Positions 1 through 11,800 of a stretch of DNA of 64,000 bases are shown here, in pieces (positions within the stretch are counted from its first letter, which is position 1; every line of letters starts with the position of its first letter). The notes under the pieces are model-generated. The model worked only from the letters and a program-made list of their open reading frames with translations, did not search any database and was not told the DNA's origin. Made by a program: the position numbers and the translations under genes. Source of the stretch: Mycteria americana (Eukaryota; Chordata; Aves; Ciconiiformes; Ciconiidae); assembly GCF_035582795.1 (NCBI RefSeq), contig NC_134366.1, forward strand, positions 2,244,501 to 2,308,500, written 5' to 3'.

Positions 1-832
1 TTGTCGATGGGGTACTTGAGGGGAAGATATGGTAAAAAGACTATCACTCATTCAAAACAATGCTAATTAGCCAGTCAAGGTAGCATGCTAGCAGTCCAGT
101 AGCTCAGAATTTCTGGGTTTTTACCACTTTCTGTATTTATGTGTTGCTATTGCACAGGGTCTAGATGTTTGTCTTGTATCAGTAGTTAGAACTGCCTTGT
201 GAACACTAAATTCTCTCTCTTCTTCCCCTAAAAAATGACACTGAAGGGGTTAATCAATCCAGGCGGCTGGAGTAGACATATCACTAACTTGTTCCCTTTA
301 ATTACTTTGCAGGGCAAGAGGAAAGAAATATTGCCTCTAGGACCAGAGTGGTTTATGGCAGGGCAAGTGGAATAAACCAGGAAAGCAGCATCACTAATTA
401 ACTTTCAGTGAGCTGCAGCACAACCCGTGACTTTGTGAGGAGGAACTAAAATAGCTGCTGAATTGCTCTCATGACCTTGTTAACTGGTGCTACTGCACTA
501 ACGGAGGACATGGGAAATGGAAGGGCTGCTCCAATGTGACTGAAATGACAGATCAACTATGGCTTCTTTAATCTGCATGGGCTTTCAAACCACACAGTTT
601 TCATATATTTTGTATGTCTCCGTAAATACACAAGACTCATGGTTTTAGTTACAATGCAGACCATTCATCTAGATGTCTCTAGATAACTATCAGCAGTGGG
701 TATTAATCAACGGCCCAGCAGAACAGTGTATAAACTAATTTGGCTACCTGAACAGATGAGAAATCTAGGTAAACGTGCCCATGCAGAGCTCCATGTTATG
801 GGAGCTAGCTGGCTCCTGCAACCTCATTCTAT
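1..832. other. Unassigned noncoding DNA
   Basis: No open frame with coding character, no recognisable repeat and no splice-flanked segment was seen here. The stretch ends where CR1-homologous sequence begins. Confidence 0.5.
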
Positions 833-874
833 AAGCAGCTGGGAGAAATCTCACAATCGGTAGCCCTTGTTCTC

Positions 875-3265
875 GTGAGGGACTTCAACTTACCAGACGG
901 CTGCTGGAAATACAACACAGCAGAGAGGAAACAGTCTGGGAGGTTCCTGGGATGGGTGGAAGATAACTTCCTGACACAGCTGGTAAGTGACCCTCCTAGG
1001 GGAGGTGCCTCGCTTGACCTGCTGTTTACAAACAGAGAAGGACTGGTGGGAGATGTAGCGGCTGGAGGCTGTCTTGGGCTTAGCGACCGTGATATGACAG
1101 AGTTCTCGATTTGTGGCGCAGTAAGGAGGGGGGTGAGCAAAACCACTACCATGGACTTCCGGAGGGAAGACTTTGACCTGTTCAGGACACTGGTTGAGAG
1201 AGTCCCTTGGGAGGCAGTCCTGAAGGGCAAAGGGGTCCAGAAAGGCTGGGCATTCTTCAAGAAGGAAGTCTTAAAGGTGCAGGAGCAGGCTGTCCCCATG
1301 TGCCGTAAGATGAACCGGCGGGGAAGATGACCAGCCTGGCTGAACAGGGAGCTTTTGCTGGGACTCAAGAAAAAAAGGAGAATTTACCACTTTTGGAAGA
1401 AGGGGCAGGCAGCTCAAGAAGAGTACAGAGATCTCGTCAAGTCAAGCAGAGAGAAGATTAGAAAGGCAAAAGCCCAGCTAGAACTCAATCTGGCCACTGT
1501 TGTAAGAGATAATAAAAAATGTTTTTACAAATACATTAACAACAAAAAGAGAGCCAAGGAGAATCTTCTTCCTTTATTGGATGCAGGGGCGAACATTGCC
1601 ACCAAGGATGAGGAGAAGGCTGCGGTACTTAATGCCTTCTTTGCCTCAGTCTTTAATAGTCAGACCAGTTATCCCCAGGGTATTCAGCCCCCTGAGCTGG
1701 AAGACAGGGACGGAGAGCAGAATAAACCTCCCATAATCCAGGAGGAAGCAGTTAATGACCTGCTACGCCACCTGGACACCCACAAGTCTATGGGGCCAGA
1801 TGGGATCCACCCAAGAGTACTGAGGGAGCTGGTGGAGGAGCTTGCCAAGCCACTCTCCATCATTTACCAGCAGTCCCGGTAAACAGGGGAGGTCCCAGGT
1901 GGTTAGCAAATGTGGGTTAGCAAATGTGACGCCCATCTACAAGAAGGGCAGGAAGGAGGATCTGGGGAATTACAGGCCTGTCAGTCTGACCTCGGTACTG
2001 GAGAAAATTATGGAGTGGTTCATCTTGAGTGCGCTCAACAGGCATGTGCAGGCCAACCAGGGGATCAGGCCCAGCCAGCATGGGTTCATGAAAGGCAGGT
2101 CCTGCTTGACCAACCTGATCTCCTTCTACAACCAGGTAACCCAACCAGTGGATGAGGGAGAGGCTGTAGATGTTATCTACCTGGACGTTAGTAAAGCCAT
2201 TGACACCGTCTCCCACAGCATTCTCCTAGAGAAGCTGGCAGCTCATGGCTTAGGCGGGTGTACTCTTGGATGGGTAAAAAACTGGCTGGACGGCCAAGCC
2301 CAGAGAGTTGTGGTGAATGGAATTAAATCCAGTTGGTGGCCGGTTGCAAGTGGTGTGCCCCAGGGCTCAGTTTTGGGGCCAGCCTTGTTTAATATCTTTA
2401 TGAATGATCTGGATGAGGAGATTGAGTGCGCCCTCAGTAAGTTTGCAGATGACACCAAATTGGGTGGGAGTGTCGATCTGCTCGAGGGTAGGAAGGCTCT
2501 ACAGAGGGATCTGGACAGGCTGGATTGATGGGCCAAGGACAAGGCCAAGTGCTGGGTCCCGCACTTGGGTCACAACAACCCCATGCAACGCTACAGGCTT
2601 GGGGAAGAGTGGCTGGAAAGCTGCCCAGTGGAAAAGGACCAGGGGGTGTTGGTCGACAGCCGCCTGAATATGAGCCAGCAGTGTGCCCAGGTGGCCAAGA
2701 AAGCCAACGGCATCCTGGCTTGTATCAAAAATAGCGTGGCCAGCAGGACTAGGGAAGTGATCATGCCCCTGTACTGGGCACTGGTGAGGCCGCACCTCGA
2801 ATGCTGTGTTCACTTTTGGGCCCCTCACCACAAGAGAGACATTGAGGGGCTGGAGCGTGTCCAGAGAAGGGCAACGAAGCTGGGGAAGGGTCTAGAGCAC
2901 AAGGCTGATGGGGAGCGGCTGAGGGACCTGGGGTTGTTCAGCCTGGAGAAAAGGAGGCTGAGGGGAGACCTCATCGCTCTCTACAACTGCCTGAAAGGAG
3001 ATTGTAGTGAGGTGCGTGTCGGTCTCTTCTCTCAAGTAACTAGTAATAGGACGAGAGGAAATGGCCTCAAGTTGTGTCAGGAGAGGCTAGATTGGATATT
3101 AGGAAAAATTTCTTTACTGAAAGGGTGGTGAAGCATTGGAACAGGCTGCCCAGCGAGGTGGTGGAGTCACCATCCCTGGAGGAGTTCAAAAAACACATAG
3201 ACGTGGCACTTTGGGACATGGTTCACTACGCATGGAGGTGTTGGGTTGACAGTTGGACTAGATGA
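875..3265 (+). pseudogene. Decayed CR1 ORF2 (endonuclease / reverse transcriptase)
   Basis: ORF2 would encode the endonuclease-reverse transcriptase that copies CR1 RNA into DNA at the target. This copy is dead. Reading starts inside the endonuclease. An in-frame TGA at 1328-1330 probably replaces an Arg CGA codon lost by CpG decay. A TAA lies at 1880-1882. The frame shifts at a 14-bp tandem duplication (1901-1928). A second CGA-to-TGA type stop lies at 2526-2528, after LDRLD. Another frameshift falls near 3080-3095, after which reading continues to about 3265. The RT core between 1930 and 2525 is open and keeps the [25 protein letters not shown] and FADD motifs. The pattern is neutral decay after insertion, with no sign of host use. 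Confidence 0.92.
1901..1928. repeat. Exact 14-bp tandem duplication inside CR1 ORF2
   Basis: The unit GGTTAGCAAATGTG occurs twice back to back (1901-1914 and 1915-1928). The CR1 reading frame changes across this point, so the duplication is one of the inactivating lesions. Confidence 0.9.
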
Positions 3266-3318
3266 TCTTAGAGGCCTTTTCCAACCTTAATGATTCTATG
3301 ATTCTATGATTCTATGAT

Positions 3319-4189
3319 TAGTTTATAGAAAGACAGTATGGGTATCTCTATACCATGTGCCAGTCTTGTAGAAGTAGCTGGGTGGAATTAATCCCACACA
3401 GCTTCAGATGTTTACATCTGAGCTGTTGCCTAGGCCCCTTTTGTACCACTGAAAAGAAATAGGCACTTCCAAGGCAAAATTCCTTTGCCCCATTTCAGTT
3501 ATATTCTTTTGGATAGGGTGAATCAAATTATCAACACCTTGAATGAAATTCAGTTGCCCAGATATAAACACTTGGTATCCCTTCAAATATCAGCTGAAAC
3601 CCTCAGAGGTCTGGCTTCCAGCTGCTGAAAGGTCCTCTGTCTCAGTTCCCTCGAATGTCTCAAATGGCACTAAACAACTGAATCCATTTGGATAACAGTT
3701 TGTCACCCCTTGCTATGTACATCCAGCTGTGATCAGAGCTCATGTAACCATATCTGAGCTAGCTTCAAAACAGCTACCCCAAAGCCTACCAACCATGTAG
3801 CCCTGAGTTTGTGGAACATCTTCCTCTCTGTTCAGATGGGTTTTGCTTTCTTCCACAGCTACATCAACAACAGGGCCTGATCTAGGTGGGTTAAATCAGT
3901 TTGAGTGTGCCTACCTGATGATGTGTTACAATTCTGATGTCAATGCAGACCTCTGTTATAGAAAGGGTTAATTTGTTAGTCCTGACTCTAAAAGACAAGC
4001 AGTACATAAATGAGCTGAGGTAGGCATTTTGAGCTGGCTTGGACTGAGAAAGAGAACACCCATGTGGGGATCATATATATAAAAGGGTGTTTGAAGAAGA
4101 AAGGAATAATCTATTCTCCAAGACCCATGGAGAATAGAACAGGAAGCCATGTTCTTAACTTGGAGTAAAGAGATTAAGATTAGGCTTTA
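3319..4189. other. Unassigned noncoding DNA
   Basis: Flank between two CR1 pieces. There is no convincing exon, structured RNA or repeat. Confidence 0.4.
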
Positions 4190-4380
4190 AGAAGCCTCCC
4201 ATCTCTAATGGAGTGAAAAATGAGGCACTGGAAATAGTTGCGTGGGTATGGGTGGGGAATCTCCCTTGCCAAATATCTTTAAGGGTAGGCTTGACAAAGG
4301 TCTGTCAGAAATCATGCCACTAGGAAGAAGGGGCTAACTAGTCCTCTGGAGGGTTTTCTTCAGTTCTGTGATTCTGTGAA
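4190..4380 (+). mobile_element. Old CR1 3'-end fragment
   Basis: The stretch resembles the 3' end of diverged CR1 families. It has a 'TTGCCAAATATCTTTAAGGG' then 'CTTGACAAAGGTCTGTCAG' order, followed by 'GGCTAACTAGTCCTCTGGAGG', which is like GGACTAGATGACCTCTGGAGG. It closes with TTCTGTGATTCTGTGA at about 4363-4378. It is far more diverged than the copy at 833-3318, so it is an older insertion. Confidence 0.55.
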
Positions 4381-5137
4381 ATGTGGAAAAGGGCCAAAAC
4401 CACAACAAATCCCAAAGTGGGTATTTAGATGGATAGCAAGAATATTCATCATAATCATATTCAATGCTACTATGAATTCTGGAAGGATTATTAAGCCTCC
4501 TGATCCAGGATTTACTTTTACTGGAGTGGCTTATGAATAGATCTCGACCGCGGACAGATTATTTTACATATACTGAATGTGAATGTGACAGAACTTAACA
4601 TAAGATTTTTAATGAAGCACAGGAATCCAGTCCAAAGAAAACTTTCTTATTGCTTGCGCTCTGCCCTACAGAGGAAAAGGGAAGCCAAGGTCATAAGATC
4701 AACCTAGCTCCAAAGATGAATTCCCCTCTTAACAGAAGATTCCTGTATAGCTGGGGGTATTGAAGACAAGAGAATAGAGGTGGAGGAAGTAAGGAAGTTA
4801 AACTGTATATATTAATTTAGAAGGAGATCTAAGTGGCTTTACTCATAGCTCATTTTGTATACGCTGCGTCCCAGCAGTCTTTGATTTCATTGCAATTAGC
4901 TAGTACTACCTACGCTTATGTTCAGAATTGATTGAGGAAAAAATATGCCTAAGCAGGCATATTACAGAGCTAATCTACTACCATTCCAGTGAACCAATAA
5001 AAGCTGGAACAAGGTAATGATTTTGTTAAGGCCGCAATTAAGAATGATTCAGTAGATCAATACAGTTGAAACAGTCAAACTAATACAGTAGATAATGAAC
5101 TCCAGTTATGAGAATAAGGCTAAAAAGAGTGCCATGA
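4381..5137. other. Unassigned noncoding DNA
   Basis: AT-rich DNA with no recognised gene or repeat. Confidence 0.4.
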
Positions 5138-5540
5138 GGAATCATAGAAGGTTTTGAAAGGTTACGCGCTGCACGTCTATGTCCTTAGGCAGGAACAACA
5201 GTATAAGCCATCCTTGACCGACATCTACCCTATCCTTAAAGATGCCCAGTGGATGCGACTGCCGCTCCAAGCAATCGATTTTGTTGTATCGCTATCCTTT
5301 CTGTTATAACGTTTGTCCTAATCACCAGTCTGAAGCTTTTTTTTTGGTAATTTATGTCCAAGGCTTCCTGACCTAACTACCATGGACACAGAGAGCGGAT
5401 TGCTCTCTTCCACTCTGAAACAATTTCTGAGACACTCAAAAGCTGTTTTTGTACCTCCTCCAGCCTTTCTCCACACTAAGAAAACCCAAATTCTTTCAGC
5501 CTGTTCCCTTAAGCCATGTCTTGTATTAGGACAATTAAAA
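5138..5540 (-). mobile_element. Ancient CR1 fragment, reverse orientation
   Basis: Read on the plus strand it follows the reverse complement of a CR1 3' region. AATCATAGAAGGTTTTGAAAGG is followed by 'GCCATCCTTGACCGACATCT', 'CTTAAAGATGCCCAGTGGATG', 'GTTTGTCCTAATC' and finally 'CCAAATTCTTTCAGCCTGTTCCCTTAAGCCATGTC'-like sequence. Divergence is high and indels are frequent. The family is inferred from remembered consensus order. Confidence 0.6.
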
Positions 5541-8500
5541 GAGCAACCAGTTTCTTGTCAGCCAAAAGGCCTGGACATTGTCATAGACATTATTATAGGA
5601 GTGTTCTTGCACACAAGAGCACTTCGCTTTCCTTCTCTTCTTAGCATATGATTAATTAGACACAAGAAGTGATAAGGGCACAGTCCCTCCCATAAGGCAA
5701 CCCTTGTGCTCTAGGTCAAGGTGAAAACACATAATAAAATTGTCTTACTCATGTCTAATCTTCTAGACCACAATCTGTACTTCAAGACATGGAAAAAAAA
5801 ACCCCAGATTGTTCAAGGTCTGAGCTGTGGAGACAGATTTAGATTTTTGGATGAGGGAATGGGCTTATAACCACATCCATCAGGTCATATTGTTTATACA
5901 AATATGCAATAAACCAGCCAGTACTCTCTGGCCTCTCTTATCACATACTCTTACCAAGACAATTGTTTCTGCCTTCTTATTCCTTAACAAAACACCCTGC
6001 ATTTTGCACTGACAAAGAGATAGAGAACTCATATGATGTCATAGCTGCCTTTTTGTCTTTTGACCAGTGTAATTTTTTTTTTCTTTTTACATTTTTTATC
6101 AGAACACAAACTGCCCACAATTAAACAATTATATTTTTCCTAGAACTTGTTAAATCTGGGCTTGTGCCTGTTACAATAAATATTTTTCAATTTGAAATTA
6201 ATTTGAAATTCTGTTCTCTGCGGGATTTAAAAATTATATTTCTAGTTTTAGAGAGTTTTCCAGGCTCCCTCTTCAGGCAGTGCAATAACAGTTACGTCTC
6301 CAGAAGGCAACTGAGTCTACTGAGTGGGAGATGTCTAAGAAAGGCAGTGGGAGTCACACTTGGAGACCGGCACCTTTCCACGGACTTCAGAGTCTCATTT
6401 ACTTGCTTAGACTATCTGGTTCCCTTTTGACTATGGTGACTTTCACCTCTACAGAGCAGATCATCCCGCCTGTTTCAAATAGTGTCAGGACGAGCTCAAG
6501 TGCGTACTTATCATTACTCCACTGACTACAAAAAGTGTCTAGATGCATTATCTTGCACTTTTTCTACATGGCAGTTAGGCAATCTTAAATAAAATTAATC
6601 CCATTGTAAGTATTTATCTGCGTGTTCATTGTTTCATGCGATGGATCCTCATCTCCATATCGTTTCCTAGCAAGCATAACAGAGATGGGAAGGAGGTTTT
6701 GTAGCCTGGTTGAGTCAGTCTGTTTTTCTCTCAGCTTCTTTATCTTCCAAGTTCTGTTTGAGAGAGAGCAATTGTAGGCAGTAGGCCAGGTTGAAGAGCT
6801 GGAGGTATGAATATCTTCAAATACTGTATCCAGATGCACCATGGTTCACCTGTTAAGTTCCATCCTTGTTTTATTTTGAACTTGCCACCCACTAGTTTTT
6901 ATGCTATTTCTAATTCCTGTATTGAAAGAAATAGTAAACAAGTGTATCCTACTCACTTTCTGCGGGCCATTCATGCCTTCTGTCACATCCTCCTCTGTCA
7001 TTTCTTTTCCAGGAAAGAGAGATCAAGTACGTTTGAGCATTTCTTATGCAAAAGCACTCTGATAACTTTACTCATTCTTGTCAACCATCCTTGAAGGCAG
7101 TCCTGGCTACAGTTTTCCTTAGCCTCTGTCAGCAGGAAAGTTATGGATAAGACAAATGTTTAATCTAGCAGTAGAGATTGTGAGGGTGAGAAAGGGATCA
7201 GTCTTCTGGAGGAAGACTGCCAAACATACTAGAAGTATATGCCATGTGATCTTACAAGTTAGCCTCAGTCTCTCAGCAGCAGTTGTGCTTTCACCCCCCG
7301 CTATTGCAGCAGTACTTATTCACTCTGGTTTTGGTCAGAGATTGCAGTGTCTGCTTGAGGAGGGACTTGACTGCGGCTGGGAAGGTGCAATGAAAAATTT
7401 CCATTTTGAGCTATCAGCATTTCTGCATGAAAAAAAACCCAAAAAGAATTTAAAAGCCAACCAAACAAAAACCCCCCTGAAAACAAAACAAATCACCACA
7501 GCAGCAACCTGCCTGCTCACCTTGAGTCTTGTAGTCAGCCTTTGGGGACAAGGATAAATGCAAACCCTCTTTTACTTGGAATGAGCTTCCTGACCTCTTG
7601 CAGGGTTTTGATGAGATCATGCTAAATTGATCTCTGCTGCGGTTTTGATAATGGGCTGTAAAAAAGAACAGGAGGGAGAGAAAAAAAAACCACACCACAA
7701 CCGGCTGGCTTCCACAAACAAACACTGCCCATGACATTTGTAAATACTCAGAGGTGAAGTGAGGCAGAGAACAAACTTCATAATTTCCTGAACACTTGTC
7801 AGAAGCAGGCTTGGCTCGGAGCAGATGAGCAGGATGGGGCTGATGGTCTAACTAGTGTGAGATCCGGCCTCCAGATACTCTACATGAAGGGGAGAGATGC
7901 CCTCTAATGGGTGATCATAGAATAATCTTGTTTCTTAAATCCCCTTTTCCCCAGTCTTAAAGGCTTGTGTATTCACAAGGGGTGAGTCTATATTTCTCAA
8001 TACCCCTCTTTGGGGCCTGGTAAGGAAAAAGCAATCACAGGGTATCATCGCTCAATCAGACCTCCTCCAGTCTGCTGGCCTCAGGTCTCCTGCCGTCCCC
8101 ATTTTCCTTTCTACCCCTCTTCTGGGAAAGTTGGTCAAAGCCCCTTTTGAAGGAAAAAGAAGAGAAAGGTTGGCCCTGTGGAACAGTAAACCCCTTGTGA
8201 GGTGCAAGAAAAGTCACTGCCCTTTAATATGCACGACAAATGAGTGTTCATGTATATTGGGTCATACAATGGAGAGGACTGTGAAGCTGCAGCAGGTGTC
8301 TGATTTCTTGGGGGGGCTGTGGTCGTGTGGGTTCCCCCCATAGCAGACATGGCTGGCCAGCTGATCCCAAATTTGGTACAACCGATACTGGTGCAATAAG
8401 GAAGAGTCTTCGCATGCGGATGTCAGAAGTGGGAGGTGTGAAAATCCTTCTGGATGCTTGAGATTTGAGAGGCCTTTCTGGGACATATTCAACAAGAAGA

Positions 8501-8804
8501 CATTTCTATATCCTTAATATTTTGCATTACCAAGCAACATGAAGGTGATTCATGGTCTGTTAGGTTTTGACCTCCAAAAAATTTTTTCAAATCTGTGTAT
8601 TCACACAGAAACATGACAGTACCTGCATTCTGGCCTTCCCTGAATATCAAGCCAACACTCCAGACTACCTAGCAAGGATTCAGACAGTTAGCAGAAGCCT
8701 TTCCTAATCTTGCATTCAAGTGAAAGCTGATTTTTTTTTTCTCCAAGTTTTTTTCCTCCAAGTTGTCCAGTTGATTTTACATTGTGGAACACTATTAAAC
8801 ATTT
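5541..8804. other. Unassigned noncoding DNA
   Basis: Several T-rich and A-rich runs are present (for example 6068-6085 and 7429-7450). No open frame here has coding-like composition combined with splice signals. Confidence 0.4.
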
Positions 8805-8838
8805 AAGGCACAGCCTTGATCAAGGCACAGCCTTGATC
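8805..8838. repeat. Exact 17-bp tandem duplication
   Basis: AAGGCACAGCCTTGATC occurs twice in a row (8805-8821, 8822-8838). The junction forms the palindrome CTTGATCAAG. Confidence 0.9.
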
Positions 8839-11800
8839 AGTTATATTTTTAAATTCTTAATATTGGTCCCTGGCATGCTTTTGACCTGTGCCAAGTAGTG
8901 CTCACCCAGAAAATTTCTGGGCTTGGTTTGGGTGTCGGTGCAGGCCAATAGGTAATTCAGCTGTCACCTCATCTGGGAGGATAAGAGAGTTTAATAGTGT
9001 GGATGTGGCCAGGTCCTGCCAATTGGCATCAGGACAAGACAATGTGGCCTGACCCCGTTTCGTTCAGTGTTGTAGATGTTACCTTTTTGTTCAGATGGCA
9101 TAAAGAGGATGCCAAGACCGGTTTTGAGTGGTTGCCCAGCCTTCCTGAAGGAGTGGAAATCAAGCACTGGATTCTGCTTTAAAAGAGTTGGACACCTTCT
9201 CTGCATGGGCACAAGGCAGAGTTCAAGGGCAGACGATGCTTTTGTAAAGACAGAGCCTCTACTGCTCTGCCTCTGCAAGCCTCATAGTTCCTCACGTTGT
9301 TCTACGCACCAGATGAGGAGTGACCTCTGTGAACTCCTGAGACATTACTTAGTCTGGGATAGAAATAGTTGGGTACCAGCAGTGATTTGAGCAATACAGA
9401 AGGTCACTGTGCTTAAACTGCCCCAGGTTAACTGTTCTCTGGATGGCACGTGGGAATCTGTGAGGATACTGGCTGGCCCAGGCCAAAACTTTCCCGTGGG
9501 CTGTGCTGCCAGTTAAACAGTGTGGTTAATCACTGCCCAGTGCCTAAGACTATGTCCAGCTCTCGTTTAGTTCACTAGTATAGACATGACCTTAGACTCT
9601 TAAGTTACAGAACAGGAATGCTACCCTGCCTTCCATGAAAAAGGAGCATATTTACTCAAAACATTGTTAATCCACATCCTTGGAGGTATTTTTATAAGGC
9701 CTCCAGAAACCCTGAAAACAACAGGAATCCAACACAACTGATTTTAGAGATCAGCTCTGCAAACCTGTTTTTCAGTGAGTCCATGTTGTAGAGAAATAAT
9801 ATGGCTCACGTTGCCTGATGAGGTGCGCTGATATCTGTAGATATTTGTAGCAACCTTGCATTATTTCACCCAGAGCACCATGGCTTAGAGAGTGGCTCTA
9901 ATTTTGTTCTGCATTTAGGGGCCCTGGAGAATAATATAGGACTTGTGTAGGCTTCAGATCCCTTGAGCAATCTGTCATTATGGGCTTGATAATAATCCAT
10001 GCACTGTATATCTGTCTAATGATAGGGTACATTTGGAAGGAAGATTATATGTAATTTTGCTGCAGTTATTCTTATTTTTCTCCTAAATTTAGGATATCAA
10101 GAATGATCAGAGAGGAAGACCACACTCAGTTTTCAGGGGAACCAATCCAAATTCACATTGGCGGAAGAAAGAGCAATGCCAAAAAATAGCTAACATTTTG
10201 CAGCTCACTTTGTTGCTCTCTGAAGTTAGGACATTCCTTGTCCATTTGTCACTCTGTGGCCACTATTTGTGTTCACATAAGAAGTCAGTTCCATTTTTCA
10301 GATCCACAAAAAAAGCATCCTCAAAGGTGTTCATTCATAACAGTGGTGTCACGCCACATCTTCAGTGTTTTCTCCTTAATTTCCTCCTCCTTGAGTGAAA
10401 GCAATAATGATACAAAAAAAAGACAAAAGTGAACCAATCCATTTTCTCAAAGTAATATGTTATCTGGGAGGTTCTATTAACTTACTGTTTGATAGTTTCC
10501 ACAATAACTCACAAGAATCAGCCACATGTTCTGTCTCACAGCACTGGAGATTATGAGGATATGGATCTCCCAAGAGATCTCGCCAAGAGTCCTGTGGCGT
10601 GGATGACACCAGGAAGGAGACAAACCATAGTTAAACTTCAAATTGCTTCTCAGCCTGCTGTGAAACCTGTTCTGGTGTGCTCCACTCCTGCAGGTTCCCA
10701 TCCTTACTCTGCTGTTCTGTTTCTGGTTTCCTGATTTTTTACCTACCCTCTGGTTGTGATCCTGGTTTTTGCTCTTTAGTCTATGTATGTTATCATACCC
10801 TCAGCTGGAAATCTAAACTGTAAGGCAAAATGATCATTTTGGTCATCACTAAATCAAGCTTCATTTATTTAAGGCTGCTTCACTTTCCTTAGATAAAAGG
10901 AACTCCAGAAAAGGCTGGCCTGAGATCTAGTGAGTTTGGCAAGCCAGTTGGGATTGAATCAGAAGAAAAAAAGTTGATTTGTCAAATCTACCATAAGTCA
11001 TCTATGGGGAAAAAAGTGGTGGCATTTTCCCAACTATCTGAAGGGATATTTTCCACAAAATGCTAGTCTGTCAGCATTAAAGCTCTCTAGCAATGGTTTG
11101 ATGGATGCATGGGGGCAGGTCTTGTACTTAAAACTAACCTTGTAGAGAACATGTAGAAAGACATTGTCAGTGAATGTCATAGCAACTTCTATCCCATAGA
11201 AAATATGGCCAGACTTTGCATTCTCTGGGGAAAGAGAAGGGATTTAAAACAAAATATTTTCTTGATCAGCAAAACCCTCAAATTTGCCATCTCCCCATGC
11301 CCCTTAAAAAACCTTTAAATGGGTCGTTTCTTATATTCCCAAAGTTTCTTCTTATTTTCCTCTAAAGCTGCTAAGTTTTGGAGAAACCTCCATCTCTGAA
11401 TGTTTATTGTACTTGGCTTTGCACAACTGGTTTGAAGACAGCAGCGGTGTCTGGGTATTGAAGAAACCAGGAAAGCACAGAGAACTGTGATAGATACTCA
11501 TGAAACCTGTCAGCTTAGGGAATAAGCAAGAAGCAAAAGTACCAGGCCCCTTCTGCAACAGCAAACCCTGGTCCCCTGTGGAAACAAGACAATAGTTTCA
11601 TACCATCTCTTCTGCCTGAAGAGCTGGAAAGTTGGCAGCCTGAATCCTGGGTTGGATGTTACGTAGGTGGCTGTGATTCCAGAACACGTGGGAAGGTGGG
11701 CTGGCAGGAGATCAGTTGACTAACCTGATCGCCTGCTTTCCACTGATGGTCTTGAAGAAGTCATCACATTCCTGCAGAACATTGCAGCACTGCGCAGACA

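Larger units (their letters stand above)
833..3318 (+). mobile_element. CR1 LINE, 5'-truncated copy (about 2.5 kb)
   Basis: This is a chicken-repeat-1 non-LTR retrotransposon. Sense-strand reading gives the end of the endonuclease domain (VRDFNLPDGCW near 875), the linker, the reverse transcriptase with the FADDTKLGG catalytic box at about 2442-2468, and the conserved C-terminal segment ([48 protein letters not shown]). The 3' UTR ends with GGACTAGATGATCTTAGAGG and about three ATTCTATG octamers (3292-3318), the hallmark CR1 tail. About half of a full-length element is present, so the copy is 5'-truncated, as expected for target-primed reverse transcription. No target-site duplication was identified, which is normal for CR1. 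Confidence 0.97.

Noticed and set aside
9420..9600. Sequence ending CTAGTATAGACATGACC, vaguely like old DNA-transposon remnants of reptiles and birds.
   Set aside because: No terminal inverted repeats or target duplication could be defined, and the match is from memory only.
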